From NCBI RefSeq assembly GCF_013466425.1, contig NZ_CP059165.1, positions 4,774,001-4,838,000 on the forward strand: 64,000 bases of DNA, given 5' to 3'. How positions within the stretch are numbered: position 1 is the stretch's first letter; each line of letters begins with the position of its first letter. The notes beneath the pieces were generated by a model. It was not told the origin of the DNA. It did no database searches and worked only from the letters and a program-made list of their open reading frames with translations. Position numbers and translations under genes: made by a program. Below, one piece after another: positions 12,764 to 21,502 of the stretch. This DNA comes from Mycobacterium vicinigordonae. Its GTDB lineage: Bacteria; Actinomycetota; Actinomycetes; Mycobacteriales; Mycobacteriaceae.

Positions 12764-13162
12764 CTAGCGGCGCTTCCGCTGATCCGGATCGCGGTCGGCG
12801 AGGGCGTCGGGAAGCTGCGTCGCATCCTCGTGTGGGTAGTGCGGGATTTCCGAGAGCAGCCCAAGCAGTGAACTGGGGATGCGGATTTGGTGCGAGTCGC
12901 GCAGGGCGGCGCGCGCGCGGCTGTGATCGTCGACCTCGGCTGCACATTCCGGGCACAGCGAGAGGTGGTGAGCGGCGCGCAGATGCGCGTTCATCCGCAA
13001 TTCACCGTCCACGAACGCCGCGATGGCTTCGATCGACAGGTGCTCGGTGGACCCGAAGCGGCGCGGCGCCCCCACCGGGGCATCACTCTGCGAGGCGAAT
13101 TGAGAGGGAAGCCAGGAGAACGCGCGCCGAAACACATGTCCCATGTTTCCGGGGGCGACCAT
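12764..13162 (-). CDS. rseA: Anti-sigma-E factor RseA
   Basis: RseA is the zinc-binding anti-sigma factor that holds SigE inactive. The chosen ATG at 13162 has AAAGGA as ribosome-binding site and gives 132 residues. The ZAS zinc motif HxxxCxxC is seen as His66, Cys70 and Cys73. Thr39 in the GSTEH context corresponds to the residue reported as phosphorylated by PknB in M. tuberculosis, a signal for RseA degradation. After residue 105 the protein departs from the M. tuberculosis form and is about 20 residues shorter, with an acidic and basic tail. It follows sigE after 169 bp. Confidence 0.93.
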   Translation of the reverse strand: MVAPGNMGHVFRRAFSWLPSQFASQSDAPVGAPRRFGSTEHLSIEAIAAFVDGELRMNAHLRAAHHLSLCPECAAEVDDHSRARAALRDSHQIRIPSSLLGLLSEIPHYPHEDATQLPDALADRDPDQRKRR

Positions 13163-13331
13163 CACTGGATCCTTTCGCGTCCGCTTTCCTACCCTGTCGA
13201 GCCATCTGTATCTCGAATGTAGCGCGGTGCGGTGCTCGAGAACCATGTTCAGCCTTTTAAACCCGACTCTTTGGGACCAGTTGGCAACCGTGCAGTGGCC
13301 GAAACGATGGTTCGGGCCCCGCGCGGATGAC

Positions 13332-14126
13332 TCAGCTGGCCGCCGCCACCGACGGGCCGTCGGCGTGCAGGCCATGTCCAGGATGGGCGGCCAGATAGTC
13401 CCGCAGCGCTTGGCGACCGCGGTGGATCCGGCTGCGCACAGTGCCCAGCTTGACCCCAAGGGTGGCGCCGATCTCCTCGTAGGAGAGGCCTTCGATGTCG
13501 CACAGCACCACCGCGGCACGAAACTCCGGGGGAAGCGAATCAAGCGCGGCCTGCAGATCGGGCCCCAGCCGGGAATCGTGGTAGATCTGCTCGGGATTCG
13601 GCTCGTCGGCCGGCACCCGGTCGTAGTCCTCGGGCAGTGCTTCCATTCGGATGCGAGCACGCCGGCGGACCATGTCGAGGAACAGGTTGGTGGTGATGCG
13701 GTGCAGCCAGCCCTCGAACGTTCCGGGCTGGTAGTTCTGCACGGACCGGAAAACCCTGATGAAGGTTTCCTGAGTGAGGTCCTCGGCGTCGTGCTGGTTG
13801 CCGGTCAGCCGATAGGCGAGGCGGTAGACGCGGTCGGCGTGCTGACGCACCAGCTCGTCCCAAGACGGCATGGCGGCCTTATCCCCGGTGGCGTCGAAAA
13901 CCGCTGTGCCCGAGAGGGCGTCGGACGGTTCCACCCAGTCCTGGTCACGAACCGGTTGCGGGTGCGACATGCTGGTCGGGCTCAAAGTGGTGATGGTGAC
14001 TTCCTCCGAACTTCCCCTGCCATCCAACGTCGGCAGTTCGTCGTTCACGGCAACGCGAAGTTGCCACTTGCTATTCCTGTCGTCCTCGCCCCAACGTCCT
14101 CCACGTTCCATGGGACTCACCGTCAC
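13332..14126 (-). CDS. sigE: Extracytoplasmic-function sigma factor SigE
   Basis: SigE is an ECF sigma factor for surface stress, starvation and phagosome survival. It has up to 264 residues. Region 2 covers about 88-155 ([17 protein letters not shown]) and region 4 about 190-250 ([26 protein letters not shown]). The GTG at 14126 is the most upstream start. ATG codons at 14111 and 13970 are real alternatives, and M. tuberculosis sigE is reported to use several starts. The N-terminal 50 residues differ from the M. tuberculosis protein, while the rest is nearly identical to what I remember. A CTCAG direct repeat upstream is a candidate MprA box. Confidence 0.94.
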   Translation of the reverse strand: MTVSPMERGGRWGEDDRNSKWQLRVAVNDELPTLDGRGSSEEVTITTLSPTSMSHPQPVRDQDWVEPSDALSGTAVFDATGDKAAMPSWDELVRQHADRVYRLAYRLTGNQHDAEDLTQETFIRVFRSVQNYQPGTFEGWLHRITTNLFLDMVRRRARIRMEALPEDYDRVPADEPNPEQIYHDSRLGPDLQAALDSLPPEFRAAVVLCDIEGLSYEEIGATLGVKLGTVRSRIHRGRQALRDYLAAHPGHGLHADGPSVAAAS

Positions 14127-14156
14127 CTACCCGAGTGTGGGTGAGGTATGAGCAAT

Positions 14157-14172
14157 CTGAGCTTTGGCTGAG
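14157..14172 (-). promoter_or_regulatory. CTCAG direct repeat, candidate MprA box of sigE
   Basis: On the minus strand CTCAG occurs twice with an 11-bp period (14172-14168 and 14161-14157), 31-46 bp upstream of the sigE GTG. Loosely conserved direct repeats of this kind are bound by the response regulator MprA in front of M. tuberculosis sigE. Assignment is by resemblance. Confidence 0.5.
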
Positions 14173-14301
14173 AAACCATACTGTTACCCACTTTGCCCAG
14201 CTCTTACGCAGTCACGGTGACCTTGATCGCATCGTTGCCCCCGGGCGTGTCAGCTCCACCCGCACCGGGCGCGCCTGAACACCCGGGCTACCGGTTGGGC
14301 A

Positions 14302-14307
14302 TACTCT
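14302..14307 (+). promoter_or_regulatory. Putative -10 box for a leaderless methyltransferase transcript
   Basis: TACTCT lies 6 nt before the ATG at 14314 and no Shine-Dalgarno sequence is seen, so the transcript probably begins at the start codon. Confidence 0.45.
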
Positions 14308-14313
14308 GCGGAC

Positions 14314-14997
14314 ATGTCCAGTTCCGACGATGCCCCCGGCGCTCCCGGCGCGCCCAGCCAGGAGGTGCCCAGCCGAGCCGACGCTCTGCTGACACATGCC
14401 GAGAAGTCGATATCAGAGGATGCGATCCTGGCCAGCGCCCGCGAACGGGCCGTGGACAGCGGGGCCGGCGCTGTCACGCCAGCGGTAGGTGCGCTGCTGA
14501 GCCTGCTGGCCAAGCTCAGTGGTGGCAAGGCAGTCGCCGAAGTCGGTACCGGGGTGGGCGTCAGCGGCTTGTGGTTGTTGTCCGGCATGAGCGACGACGG
14601 CGTGCTGACCACCATCGACATCGAGCCGGAACACGCCCGCCTGGCCAAGCAGGCATTCTCCGAGGCCCAGATCGGGCCATCGCGCACCAGGTTGATCAGC
14701 GGACGCGCCCAGGAAGTGCTGACCCGGCTCGCCGACGAGTCCTACGACCTGGTGTTCATCGACGCCGACCCGGTCGACCAGCCGGAGTATGTGGTCGAAG
14801 GGGTTCGGCTGCTGCGCCCAGGCGGGGTGATCGTGGTGCACCGTGCCGCCCTGGGGGGGCGTGCCGGTGATCCCGCGGCGCGCGACGCCGAAGTGGCCGC
14901 GGTGCGTGAGGCGGCGCGATTGATTGCCGAGGACGAACGGCTGACCCCGGCGTTGATCCCGCTGGGCGACGGCCTGCTGGCCGCCGTCCGGGACTAA
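14314..14997 (+). CDS. O-methyltransferase (Rv1220c type)
   Basis: This 227-residue SAM-dependent methyltransferase resembles the catechol/caffeoyl-CoA O-methyltransferase group. The SAM-binding motif is [16 protein letters not shown] (about residues 73-88). An acidic ribose-binding residue follows in TTIDIEPEH, and FIDADP carries a likely metal-binding Asp. The first 25 residues are low-complexity Ala/Pro/Ser. The natural substrate is unknown. The gene is divergent from sigE, as in M. tuberculosis, and their control regions lie back to back. Confidence 0.9.
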   Translation: MSSSDDAPGAPGAPSQEVPSRADALLTHAEKSISEDAILASARERAVDSGAGAVTPAVGALLSLLAKLSGGKAVAEVGTGVGVSGLWLLSGMSDDGVLTTIDIEPEHARLAKQAFSEAQIGPSRTRLISGRAQEVLTRLADESYDLVFIDADPVDQPEYVVEGVRLLRPGGVIVVHRAALGGRAGDPAARDAEVAAVREAARLIAEDERLTPALIPLGDGLLAAVRD

Positions 14998-15006
14998 TCG
15001 CGCGGG

Positions 15007-16767
15007 CTAAAGCGCGCCCAGCAAGGTCTCCGCGATCGCGAACGGGAAGTGCACGGTAGCGGTGGTTACTTCGCGCGCTCCGTCACGAACCGCGTTGACG
15101 ATCGTCGCGGGATCGCCACTGAACAACGCAGTCGCGACGTCGTAGCCCGCAAACTGCGGTGCGGTGATGAAGTTGCGCACGTCGACGAACAGCTGAGTCG
15201 GCAGGTTCGCCGGCGCGACCGGCGCGCCGTTGAAGCTCACCATCGTCCAGCCGGTTCCGGGACTGCCCTGGACCACCACGACGCCGGTGTTCGGCAGCGC
15301 GCCAGTGACCAGCAGCAGCGGGTTGGGGTTGTCGACCATCATCATGGTGCCGGTCTCGATGGCAAGGGCGCTGGAATAGGCTGCGACCGTGTGACTCGGG
15401 CTCGTCAAGGCGGTGTTGTACATGGTCTGCACCGCGGCGTTGAAGCCGCTACCGAAGGTCAGGCCGGTGGGGTTGACGGCGGAGATGCCCAGCATCGGGA
15501 AGGCAGGCAGGCCCAGCGTCCACATCACGGGTCCGGCTAGGTAAATGAGCCCGGCCGGGATCTGCTGCATACCTTCCAGGAGCCCGGCGTTGATCTCGTT
15601 GAGGCCAGGCAGGACGACGGGCGTCGGCTGGCCGGCATAGGACGCCAGCGCCGCAGCGGTCTGCTGCGTCCGCAGCATTTGCGAGTCGAATATTCCGGCG
15701 AAATGGCCCTGGCCGTTGAGAATGGCGGCGACGTCGGCCGCCTGCTGCTGGCCCAGCGCGGTGAGTGGAGGTCCGGGGATCGCCGTATCGAGGAGGTTGG
15801 AGATGTTGCTGGCCGTCTGCCCATGCCGGATGAACTCGATGGTGACGGTTTCGGTGCTCGGCGGGATGTACGTGGGGCCGCCCTGGCCGATGAACAGGCC
15901 GGGGTAGCCGCGCGCCCCGACTGTCCCGATGGTCGTCCCGGTCCCGCCGATTCCGCCGTACCCGCCGTCGCCGAACAACAGGGCCTGGCCGCCGGCACCG
16001 CCGGCTCCACCAGCCAGCACAGTCACCGCAGCGCCGCCCAGCCCGCCGTGGCCGCCGTTGCCCATCAACCAGCCGCCGACGCCGCCGGTGCCGCCCGTTC
16101 CACCGTCGTATCCGGCACCGCCGATGCCGCCGGTGCCGATCAATCCGGCATTACCGCCGGGGCCGCCGGAAGCCAGTGCGCCGCCGGTTGGGCTGTAGCC
16201 GGCGCCGCCGTCGCCGAACAGGATGCCGCCCGCGCCCCCGGTCGGGGAGGCCAACGTCCCGGCCGCGCCGTTGCCAATCAGATCCCGCCCTAACAGCAGG
16301 TGGGTGGGTGCGTTGATGATCGGGTCGACAACCTGGCCGAGCTCGCTGGAGATCCACGTCTGGCCGATGGTGTGTGCCGGGCCGTAGACCAGTGTCTGGA
16401 AGGCACCGGAGGTGAATGCACTCAGTCCTTCCAGCGGAGCCGCGGCGATGCCGCCGCCCAAAAGGGTGGCCTCCAGCTGCTGCAGGATGGCGGCCTCGGC
16501 TCCTCCGTACGACGCGGCCGAGGCGCCCAGGTTGCGCACAAACTCTTGGTGGTAGGCAGCCGCCTGCGCTGCCGCCGCCTGGTATTCGTTCGCATGTGTG
16601 CCGAACAGCGTCGCGAGAGCGACCGATATTTCGTCGGCGGCCGCGGCGGCTATCTGGGATGTCGGGAGCAGCGCGCTTAGGTTGCCGGTGCTGATTGCCG
16701 AACCGATCTGGGCCGCGTTCGCGGTCGCCGTTTCGAATCCGTCCAGTGCTGCCACCACATATGACAT
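15007..16767 (-). CDS. PE_PGRS protein fused to a histidine-phosphatase (phosphoglycerate-mutase-like) domain
   Basis: Translation begins at the ATG at 16767, with GAGGAG seven bases upstream, giving 586 residues. Residues 1-95 form a PE domain (MSYVVAALDG), the ESX-5 export module. Residues about 170-300 are a short glycine-rich PGRS stretch of GGxGG units. Residues about 308-560 form a histidine-phosphatase domain with the RHG motif at 314-316. M. tuberculosis PE_PGRS11 has this architecture. Where active members have a second catalytic histidine (usually in SHGG), this protein reads AAYSSALAI, so catalysis is doubtful. The gene lies between the Rv1220c- and Rv1219c-type genes, which are neighbours in M. 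tuberculosis, so the block looks inserted. Confidence 0.9.
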   Translation of the reverse strand: MSYVVAALDGFETATANAAQIGSAISTGNLSALLPTSQIAAAAADEISVALATLFGTHANEYQAAAAQAAAYHQEFVRNLGASAASYGGAEAAILQQLEATLLGGGIAAAPLEGLSAFTSGAFQTLVYGPAHTIGQTWISSELGQVVDPIINAPTHLLLGRDLIGNGAAGTLASPTGGAGGILFGDGGAGYSPTGGALASGGPGGNAGLIGTGGIGGAGYDGGTGGTGGVGGWLMGNGGHGGLGGAAVTVLAGGAGGAGGQALLFGDGGYGGIGGTGTTIGTVGARGYPGLFIGQGGPTYIPPSTETVTIEFIRHGQTASNISNLLDTAIPGPPLTALGQQQAADVAAILNGQGHFAGIFDSQMLRTQQTAAALASYAGQPTPVVLPGLNEINAGLLEGMQQIPAGLIYLAGPVMWTLGLPAFPMLGISAVNPTGLTFGSGFNAAVQTMYNTALTSPSHTVAAYSSALAIETGTMMMVDNPNPLLLVTGALPNTGVVVVQGSPGTGWTMVSFNGAPVAPANLPTQLFVDVRNFITAPQFAGYDVATALFSGDPATIVNAVRDGAREVTTATVHFPFAIAETLLGAL

Positions 16768-16870
16768 TTCGCTACTCCTCGATGCGTAATTTGGCTCGAC
16801 GGCCATCTTGGCACCCGGAATCCGAAAAGTTGCGGAAATCGGAAAAATGCGCAGCGAGTTTCCAGGGTTG

Positions 16871-17473
16871 TCAGGTCCCCCGCAACGCGGCGATACCGAC
16901 GTCCAACGCCGTCTCGAGGTAGGACAGATCGCCGGTGGCCAGCATGATGCCCACCCCGCCCTGTATGCCGGCCAGTAGCGCCGCGGCGGCTCTGTCCGCG
17001 TCCACACCCGGCGGGACTTTGCCGCTCTCCTGCATGGCGCGGACTCCGGCGGCGATCGCACAGTGCCACTTCGAGATGAGCTCGGCCGTCACTGCCTGAG
17101 CGCCCGGGGTGACACGACCGATCTCCGACATGAGCACGGCAATCGGACAGTTCTGACCCTGCCGCCGATAGCGGTCGACCACCACGTCACGCCAGCGCTG
17201 CCAGGCCGCCCACGACGTGAGGGCACTTAGATGCGGCTGCTGGTCGGCGATCACCATCTGCGATTCGAAGGCGGCCACTGCAAGCAGCAATTGATCTTTG
17301 CCGTCGGGAAAGTAGTGGAAAAGTTGGCTTTTCGAGGTACGGGTACGAGCCATCACGTCCTCGAGCGTGGTCAGGGCGACGCCGCGAGAGCGGATCTCAG
17401 CGGCCGCGCCCTCGATGATGCGTTGCCGAGTAGCCCTTCCCTTGGCGGTTAGTTTTTGGACTTGCGAGTCCAT
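16871..17473 (-). CDS. TetR-family repressor divergent from an SDR
   Basis: This is a TetR/AcrR regulator of about 200 residues from the ATG at 17473; an ATG at 17500 would add nine residues. The helix-turn-helix is at about residues 28-60 (TTLEDVMARTRTSKSQLFHYF). The C-terminal ligand domain contains NCPIAVLMSEIG, a motif of the YxaF/LmrA-like TetR group. The gene is divergent from the SDR gene, with start codons at most 26 bp apart. Two near-identical 16-bp inverted repeats lie at its start and at the SDR start, so it very probably represses both genes. The inducer is unknown. Confidence 0.88.
   Translation of the reverse strand: MDSQVQKLTAKGRATRQRIIEGAAAEIRSRGVALTTLEDVMARTRTSKSQLFHYFPDGKDQLLLAVAAFESQMVIADQQPHLSALTSWAAWQRWRDVVVDRYRRQGQNCPIAVLMSEIGRVTPGAQAVTAELISKWHCAIAAGVRAMQESGKVPPGVDADRAAAALLAGIQGGVGIMLATGDLSYLETALDVGIAALRGT
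17457..17472. promoter_or_regulatory. TetR operator copy 1 (inverted repeat)
   Basis: TGGACTTGCGAGTCCA is an inverted repeat with 6-bp arms. It lies within the first codons of the TetR gene, and its half site is shared with the copy 35 bp away. Confidence 0.65.
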
Positions 17474-17491
17474 TTTTAATGGTGAAGCCTT

Positions 17492-17507
17492 TGGACCCAT
17501 GAGTCCA
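17492..17507. promoter_or_regulatory. TetR operator copy 2 (inverted repeat over the SDR start)
   Basis: TGGACCCATGAGTCCA repeats the same TGGAC/GTCCA arms and spans the ATG of the SDR gene at 17499. Flanking bases extend the arms to TTTGGAC/GTCCAAA. Binding here would block transcription in both directions. Confidence 0.65.
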
Positions 17508-18263
17508 AATAGTACCCAGCTCTCGAAACACACAGCATTGATCACCGGCTCCACCGCAGGCCTCGGCGCGGCAATCGCCAGGACACTGGCCGCGCGGGGT
17601 GCGTTGGTGGTCGTCAACGGGCGCAACGCTGCTCGTGGTGCGGCGGTGGTCGACCAGGTCCTGTCGACGGGCGGCCGGGCAACCTTCGTCGACAGTGACC
17701 TGGGATCCGGCGCCGACGGAATCCGTCGGCTGGCCGAACGCGCCCGCACCGCTGCCGGCGGCCATATCGACATCCTGGTCAACAATGCCGCCACCATAGC
17801 GATGCCCACCCCCACCGCGGATATCACTGAAGCCGAACTCCGAGAATCCTTCGCGGTCAACGTCTTTGCGCCGCTTCTGCTCACCGGCGTGATCGCTCCT
17901 CGGATGGTCGCGGCCGGCAAAGGCTCGATCGTCAACGTCGGATCGATCACCGGCCTGCGCGGGTCCGCCGGCTCGGCCATCTACTCAAGCACCAAGGCCG
18001 TCATTCATTCCTTCACCAAGTCGTGGGCCGACGAATACGGGCCGTTCGGCGTCCGGGTAAACGCCGTGGCGCCCGGGCCCATCGCCACCGAACGGCAGCA
18101 AGAATTCGCCGATCACGTCGGTCCGATGCTGGCCCGCATCCCCTCCCGGCGGATGAGCACCCCCGAGGAGGTCGCCGCAGCGGTGGCATTCCTGGCCAGC
18201 GACGAGGCCGCCAATATCCACGGCGCAGTACTGGGCGTCGACGGCGGCTGGGCGGCGGTCTGA
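17499..18263 (+). CDS. Short-chain dehydrogenase/reductase
   Basis: This 254-residue classical SDR oxidoreductase has the nucleotide-binding motif TGSTAGLG at about residues 15-22, the NNAAT motif near 93 and the catalytic Ser in GSITG near 148. YSSTK near 161-165 supplies Tyr and Lys, and the C-terminus ends GVDGGWAAV as in the 3-oxoacyl-ACP-reductase-like group. The ATG at 17499 is chosen because the longer upstream frame reads back through the divergent TetR gene. No ribosome-binding site is evident, so the mRNA may be leaderless. The substrate is probably the same compound, or class, that induces the neighbouring TetR. Confidence 0.9.
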   Translation: MSPNSTQLSKHTALITGSTAGLGAAIARTLAARGALVVVNGRNAARGAAVVDQVLSTGGRATFVDSDLGSGADGIRRLAERARTAAGGHIDILVNNAATIAMPTPTADITEAELRESFAVNVFAPLLLTGVIAPRMVAAGKGSIVNVGSITGLRGSAGSAIYSSTKAVIHSFTKSWADEYGPFGVRVNAVAPGPIATERQQEFADHVGPMLARIPSRRMSTPEEVAAAVAFLASDEAANIHGAVLGVDGGWAAV

Positions 18264-18270
18264 TCGATAC

Positions 18271-18316
18271 TTGACACTGCGCTGAACACATGTTTAGTGT
18301 CTTAAACATGCGTTCA
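18271..18316 (+). promoter_or_regulatory. Promoter and palindromic operator of the Rv1219c-type regulator
   Basis: TTGACA at 18271-18276 and TTTAGT at 18293-18298 (16-bp spacing) form a promoter. A near-perfect inverted repeat covers 18283-18316: TGAACACATGTTTA and TAAACATGCGTTCA, one mismatch between 14-bp arms. It covers the -10 box and the ATG at 18308. The regulator encoded here most likely represses itself and the efflux genes downstream. Confidence 0.7.
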
Positions 18317-18946
18317 GCCGACTTGACCGCGACCGCCCGAATACGTGACGCAGCCATTGCGCAGTTCGGCGAGCACGGATTCGGCGTCGGGTTGCGCACC
18401 ATCGCCGAGGCAGCCGGAGTGAGCGCGGGCCTGGTCATCCATCACTTCGGCTCCAAAGAAGGCCTGCGTAAGGCCTGCGACGAATTTGTCGCTGAAGAGA
18501 TCCGCAGCAGCAAGTCCGAGGCGATGAGGTCCAACGACCCCGCCACGTGGCTGGGACAGATGGCCGAGATCGAGTCCTACGCACCGTTGATGGCCTACCT
18601 GGTACGCACCATGCAATCCGGTGGCGAACTGGCAAAGATGCTGTGGCAAAACATGGCCGACAACGTAGAGAAGTACCTCGCCGAAGGTGTGCAGGCTGGC
18701 ACCCTAAAGCCAAGTCGCGATCCACATGCCCGGGCCAAGTATCTGGCCATCACCGGCGGCGGCGGATTCCTGCTTTATCTGCAAATGCACGATACGCCAA
18801 CCGATCTGCGCACAGTACTGCGTGACTATGCCCGTGACATGGTGTTGCCCGCCCTCGAGCTTTATTCCGATGGCCTGATGACCGACCACACCATGTACGA
18901 GGCATTTCTGGCCGAACACAACCGAGGAGATACCCATGCCAGTTGA
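18308..18946 (+). CDS. TetR-family repressor of the efflux operon (Rv1219c type)
   Basis: This 212-residue TetR regulator has the same length as M. tuberculosis Rv1219c and very similar sequence throughout as I remember it ([13 protein letters not shown]). The helix-turn-helix is at about residues 27-50 ([21 protein letters not shown]). An ATG six codons upstream (18290) is rejected because the shorter start matches the family and sits at the predicted transcription start. It overlaps the following ABC ATPase gene by 11 bp, so regulator and transporter are co-transcribed. Rv1219c controls a multidrug efflux pump; the same role is inferred here. Confidence 0.93.
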   Translation: MRSADLTATARIRDAAIAQFGEHGFGVGLRTIAEAAGVSAGLVIHHFGSKEGLRKACDEFVAEEIRSSKSEAMRSNDPATWLGQMAEIESYAPLMAYLVRTMQSGGELAKMLWQNMADNVEKYLAEGVQAGTLKPSRDPHARAKYLAITGGGGFLLYLQMHDTPTDLRTVLRDYARDMVLPALELYSDGLMTDHTMYEAFLAEHNRGDTHAS

Positions 18947-19871
18947 CAGCCAGACACCCATCGAAGTTCGTGGCCTCATCAAGAGCTTTGGCGCCACCCA
19001 AGCACTCGACGGCCTCGACCTGCAGGTACGCCAGGGCGAAGTGCACGGCTTTCTGGGCCCCAACGGCGCCGGCAAGTCGACAACCATCCGCATTCTGCTG
19101 GGCCTGGTCAAAGCCGACGGCGGCACCGTTCGGTTACTGGGCGGCGACCCGTGGACCGATGCCGTGCCACTGCATCGTCAAATTGCCTATGTACCAGGCG
19201 ATGTCACTCTATGGCCAACATTGACCGGCGGCGAGACCATCGATCTGCTGGCGCGGATGCGCGGCGGCATCGACCCGGCCCTGCGCGCGGAGTTGATCGA
19301 GCGTTTCGAGTTCGACCCGAGCAAGAAGGTGCGGGCCTACTCCAAGGGTAATCGGCAGAAGGTGTCACTGATCTCAGCGTTCTCCTCCCGTGCCCGCCTG
19401 TTGCTGCTCGACGAACCCACCAGCGGATTGGATCCGTTGATGGAGAACGTGTTCCAGCAATGTGTCACCGAAGCCAAAAACCGGGGCGTGACGGTGTTGC
19501 TGTCCAGCCACATCCTGGCCGAGACGGAGGCGCTGTGCGAGCGAGTGACCATCATCCAGGCCGGTAGGACCGTGGAAAGCGGATCACTGCAATCCATGCG
19601 GCACCTCAGCCGTACCTCGATCAAGGCCGAAGTGATCGGTGATCCAGGTGATCTGGCCCGCATCAAGGGGGTCGAGGATGTCAGCGTCGAAGGCAACACG
19701 GTGCGCGCGCAGGTCGATGGCGAAAGCCTCGGTGAATTGATCCGGGTGCTCGGCGCCGCTGGGGTCCGTAGCCTGGTCAGCCAGCCGCCATCGTTGGAGG
19801 ACCTGTTCCTGCGGCACTACAGCGTCAACGGTGCCGGCAAGCACGAACGCGCGGAGGTGCCGTCGCGATGA
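18936..19871 (+). CDS. Multidrug ABC transporter ATPase (Rv1218c type)
   Basis: This 311-residue ATPase of the DrrA type energises drug export together with the next gene. Walker A GPNGAGKS lies at about residues 42-49. The signature is the variant YSKGNRQK instead of LSGGQ, as usual for this subgroup. Walker B with the catalytic Glu is [13 protein letters not shown], and the H-loop is SSHILAE. The C-terminal 90 residues match the DrrA-type extension. It overlaps its regulator upstream and its permease downstream (ATGA). In M. tuberculosis Rv1218c is linked to efflux of several inhibitor classes. Confidence 0.93.
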   Translation: MPVDSQTPIEVRGLIKSFGATQALDGLDLQVRQGEVHGFLGPNGAGKSTTIRILLGLVKADGGTVRLLGGDPWTDAVPLHRQIAYVPGDVTLWPTLTGGETIDLLARMRGGIDPALRAELIERFEFDPSKKVRAYSKGNRQKVSLISAFSSRARLLLLDEPTSGLDPLMENVFQQCVTEAKNRGVTVLLSSHILAETEALCERVTIIQAGRTVESGSLQSMRHLSRTSIKAEVIGDPGDLARIKGVEDVSVEGNTVRAQVDGESLGELIRVLGAAGVRSLVSQPPSLEDLFLRHYSVNGAGKHERAEVPSR

Positions 19872-21502
19872 CCACCACTGTTCTAGATCGTCCGAAAACA
19901 ACTGCGCGGCAAGTACGTTCGAAGTTTACCGGCACTTTCGGGCTGCTGCGGCTTTACCTGCGCCGAGACCGGGTAGTGCTGCCGCTCTGGGTGCTGCTGC
20001 TGTCGGTGCCGTTGGCCAACGTCTACATCGGCAGCATCGACAAGGTCTACCCCACCGCGGCCGATCGGGCCGCTTTCGCGGCATCCATCGTGGCCAGCCC
20101 CGCCCAGCGGGCACTCTACGGCCCGATTTACAACGACGGCCTCGGCGCGGTAGGCATCTGGAAGGCCGGGATGTTCCACGTGCTGATCGCGGTCGCCGTC
20201 ATCCTCACCGTGATCCGGCACACCCGCGCCGACGAGGAGACCGGCCGGGCCGAGTTGATCGACTCGACCGCGGTCGGCCGCTACGCCGGTTTGACCGCCG
20301 CACTGATGCTGTCCTTTGGCGCATCATTGGCCACCGGCGTAGTCGGTGCGGCCGGACTGCTCACCACCGACGTCGCACCGAGTGGATCACTTGCATTTGG
20401 AGCTGCCCTGGCGGGCTCCGGATTAGTGTTCACGGCACTGGCAGCGGTGGCGGCCCAGCTGTCACCGAGCGCGCGGGTGTGCCGCGGCTACGCGTTCGCC
20501 GCGTTGGGCACTGCGTTCACCCTGCGCGCGGTCGGCGACGCGGGATCTGGTGCGCTGTCCTGGCTTTCGCCGCTGGGATGGTCGCTGCAGGTGCGGCCCT
20601 ACGCGGGCGAGCGCTGGTGGGTTCTGCTGCTGCACCTGGCTACCACGGTGATACTGACCGCCGTCGCCTACTGGCTGCTAGCCGGCCGCGACGTCGGCGC
20701 CGGACTGATCGCCGAACGCCCCGGTCGCAGCATCGCGGCCGCCTCACTGAGTGGCACCCTGGGCCTGGCGTGGCGCCTTGATCGGGGGACTGTGCTGGTG
20801 TGGACCATCGGTCTGAGCCTGTATGGCTTGCTGATCGGCAGCGTCACCCATGGCATCGGGGACGAACTGGGCAGTGGGTCGGCGCGCGACATCGTCGCGC
20901 GACTCGGCGGCACTGCCGCTCTCGAGCAAGGATTCATCACAGTCGGATTCGTGATGCTGGGCATGGTCGCGGCGGCGTTCGCCATCTCACTGTCACTGCG
21001 GCTGCACCAGGAAGAAGCCAGCGAGCGCGCCGAGACGTTATTGGCCGGCTCCGTCTCGCGTACCCGCTTGTTCACCAGTCATCTGGTGATGGCACTGGCC
21101 GGGTCGGCATCGGCCATACTGCTCGCTGGCCTGACCGCCGGACTGGCCTACGGTGCGGCGGCCGGGGATGTTGCCGGCCAGCTGCCCACCGTCCTGGGAA
21201 CCGCGGCAGTTCAGGTGCCCGCGGTCTGGCTGCTGTCGGCGGTCGCTGTCGGATTGTTCGCTGTCGCACCTCGATTCACCCCCGCGGCCTGGGGAGTGTT
21301 GGTGGCGTTCGTCGCCCTGTACCTGCTGGGTTCGCTGTCGCGATTCCCGCAGTGGCTACTCGACCTGGAACCCTTCGCGCATACGCCGCGGGTGGGCACC
21401 GGCGACTTCACCGCCGTACCGCTACTGTGGCTGCTGGCCATCGACACGGTGCTGATCACGCTGGGCGCCTTGGCTTTCCGTCGCAGGGACCTGCGGTCAT
21501 GA
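19868..21502 (+). CDS. Multidrug ABC transporter permease (Rv1217c type)
   Basis: This is a 544-residue membrane protein with about twelve predicted helices in two similar halves, each beginning with a conserved loop before the first helix (residues about 20-40 and 290-320). It is the permease partner of the preceding ATPase, and its ATG overlaps the ATPase stop. Its stop in turn overlaps the next gene as ATGA. The membrane segments, length and position all match Rv1217c. Confidence 0.92.
   Translation: MTTTVLDRPKTTARQVRSKFTGTFGLLRLYLRRDRVVLPLWVLLLSVPLANVYIGSIDKVYPTAADRAAFAASIVASPAQRALYGPIYNDGLGAVGIWKAGMFHVLIAVAVILTVIRHTRADEETGRAELIDSTAVGRYAGLTAALMLSFGASLATGVVGAAGLLTTDVAPSGSLAFGAALAGSGLVFTALAAVAAQLSPSARVCRGYAFAALGTAFTLRAVGDAGSGALSWLSPLGWSLQVRPYAGERWWVLLLHLATTVILTAVAYWLLAGRDVGAGLIAERPGRSIAAASLSGTLGLAWRLDRGTVLVWTIGLSLYGLLIGSVTHGIGDELGSGSARDIVARLGGTAALEQGFITVGFVMLGMVAAAFAISLSLRLHQEEASERAETLLAGSVSRTRLFTSHLVMALAGSASAILLAGLTAGLAYGAAAGDVAGQLPTVLGTAAVQVPAVWLLSAVAVGLFAVAPRFTPAAWGVLVAFVALYLLGSLSRFPQWLLDLEPFAHTPRVGTGDFTAVPLLWLLAIDTVLITLGALAFRRRDLRS

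Noticed and set aside
17474..17980. Upstream extension of the TetR gene to 369 residues
   Set aside because: It reads antisense through the SDR gene, and the conserved TetR N-terminus begins at 17473 or 17500.
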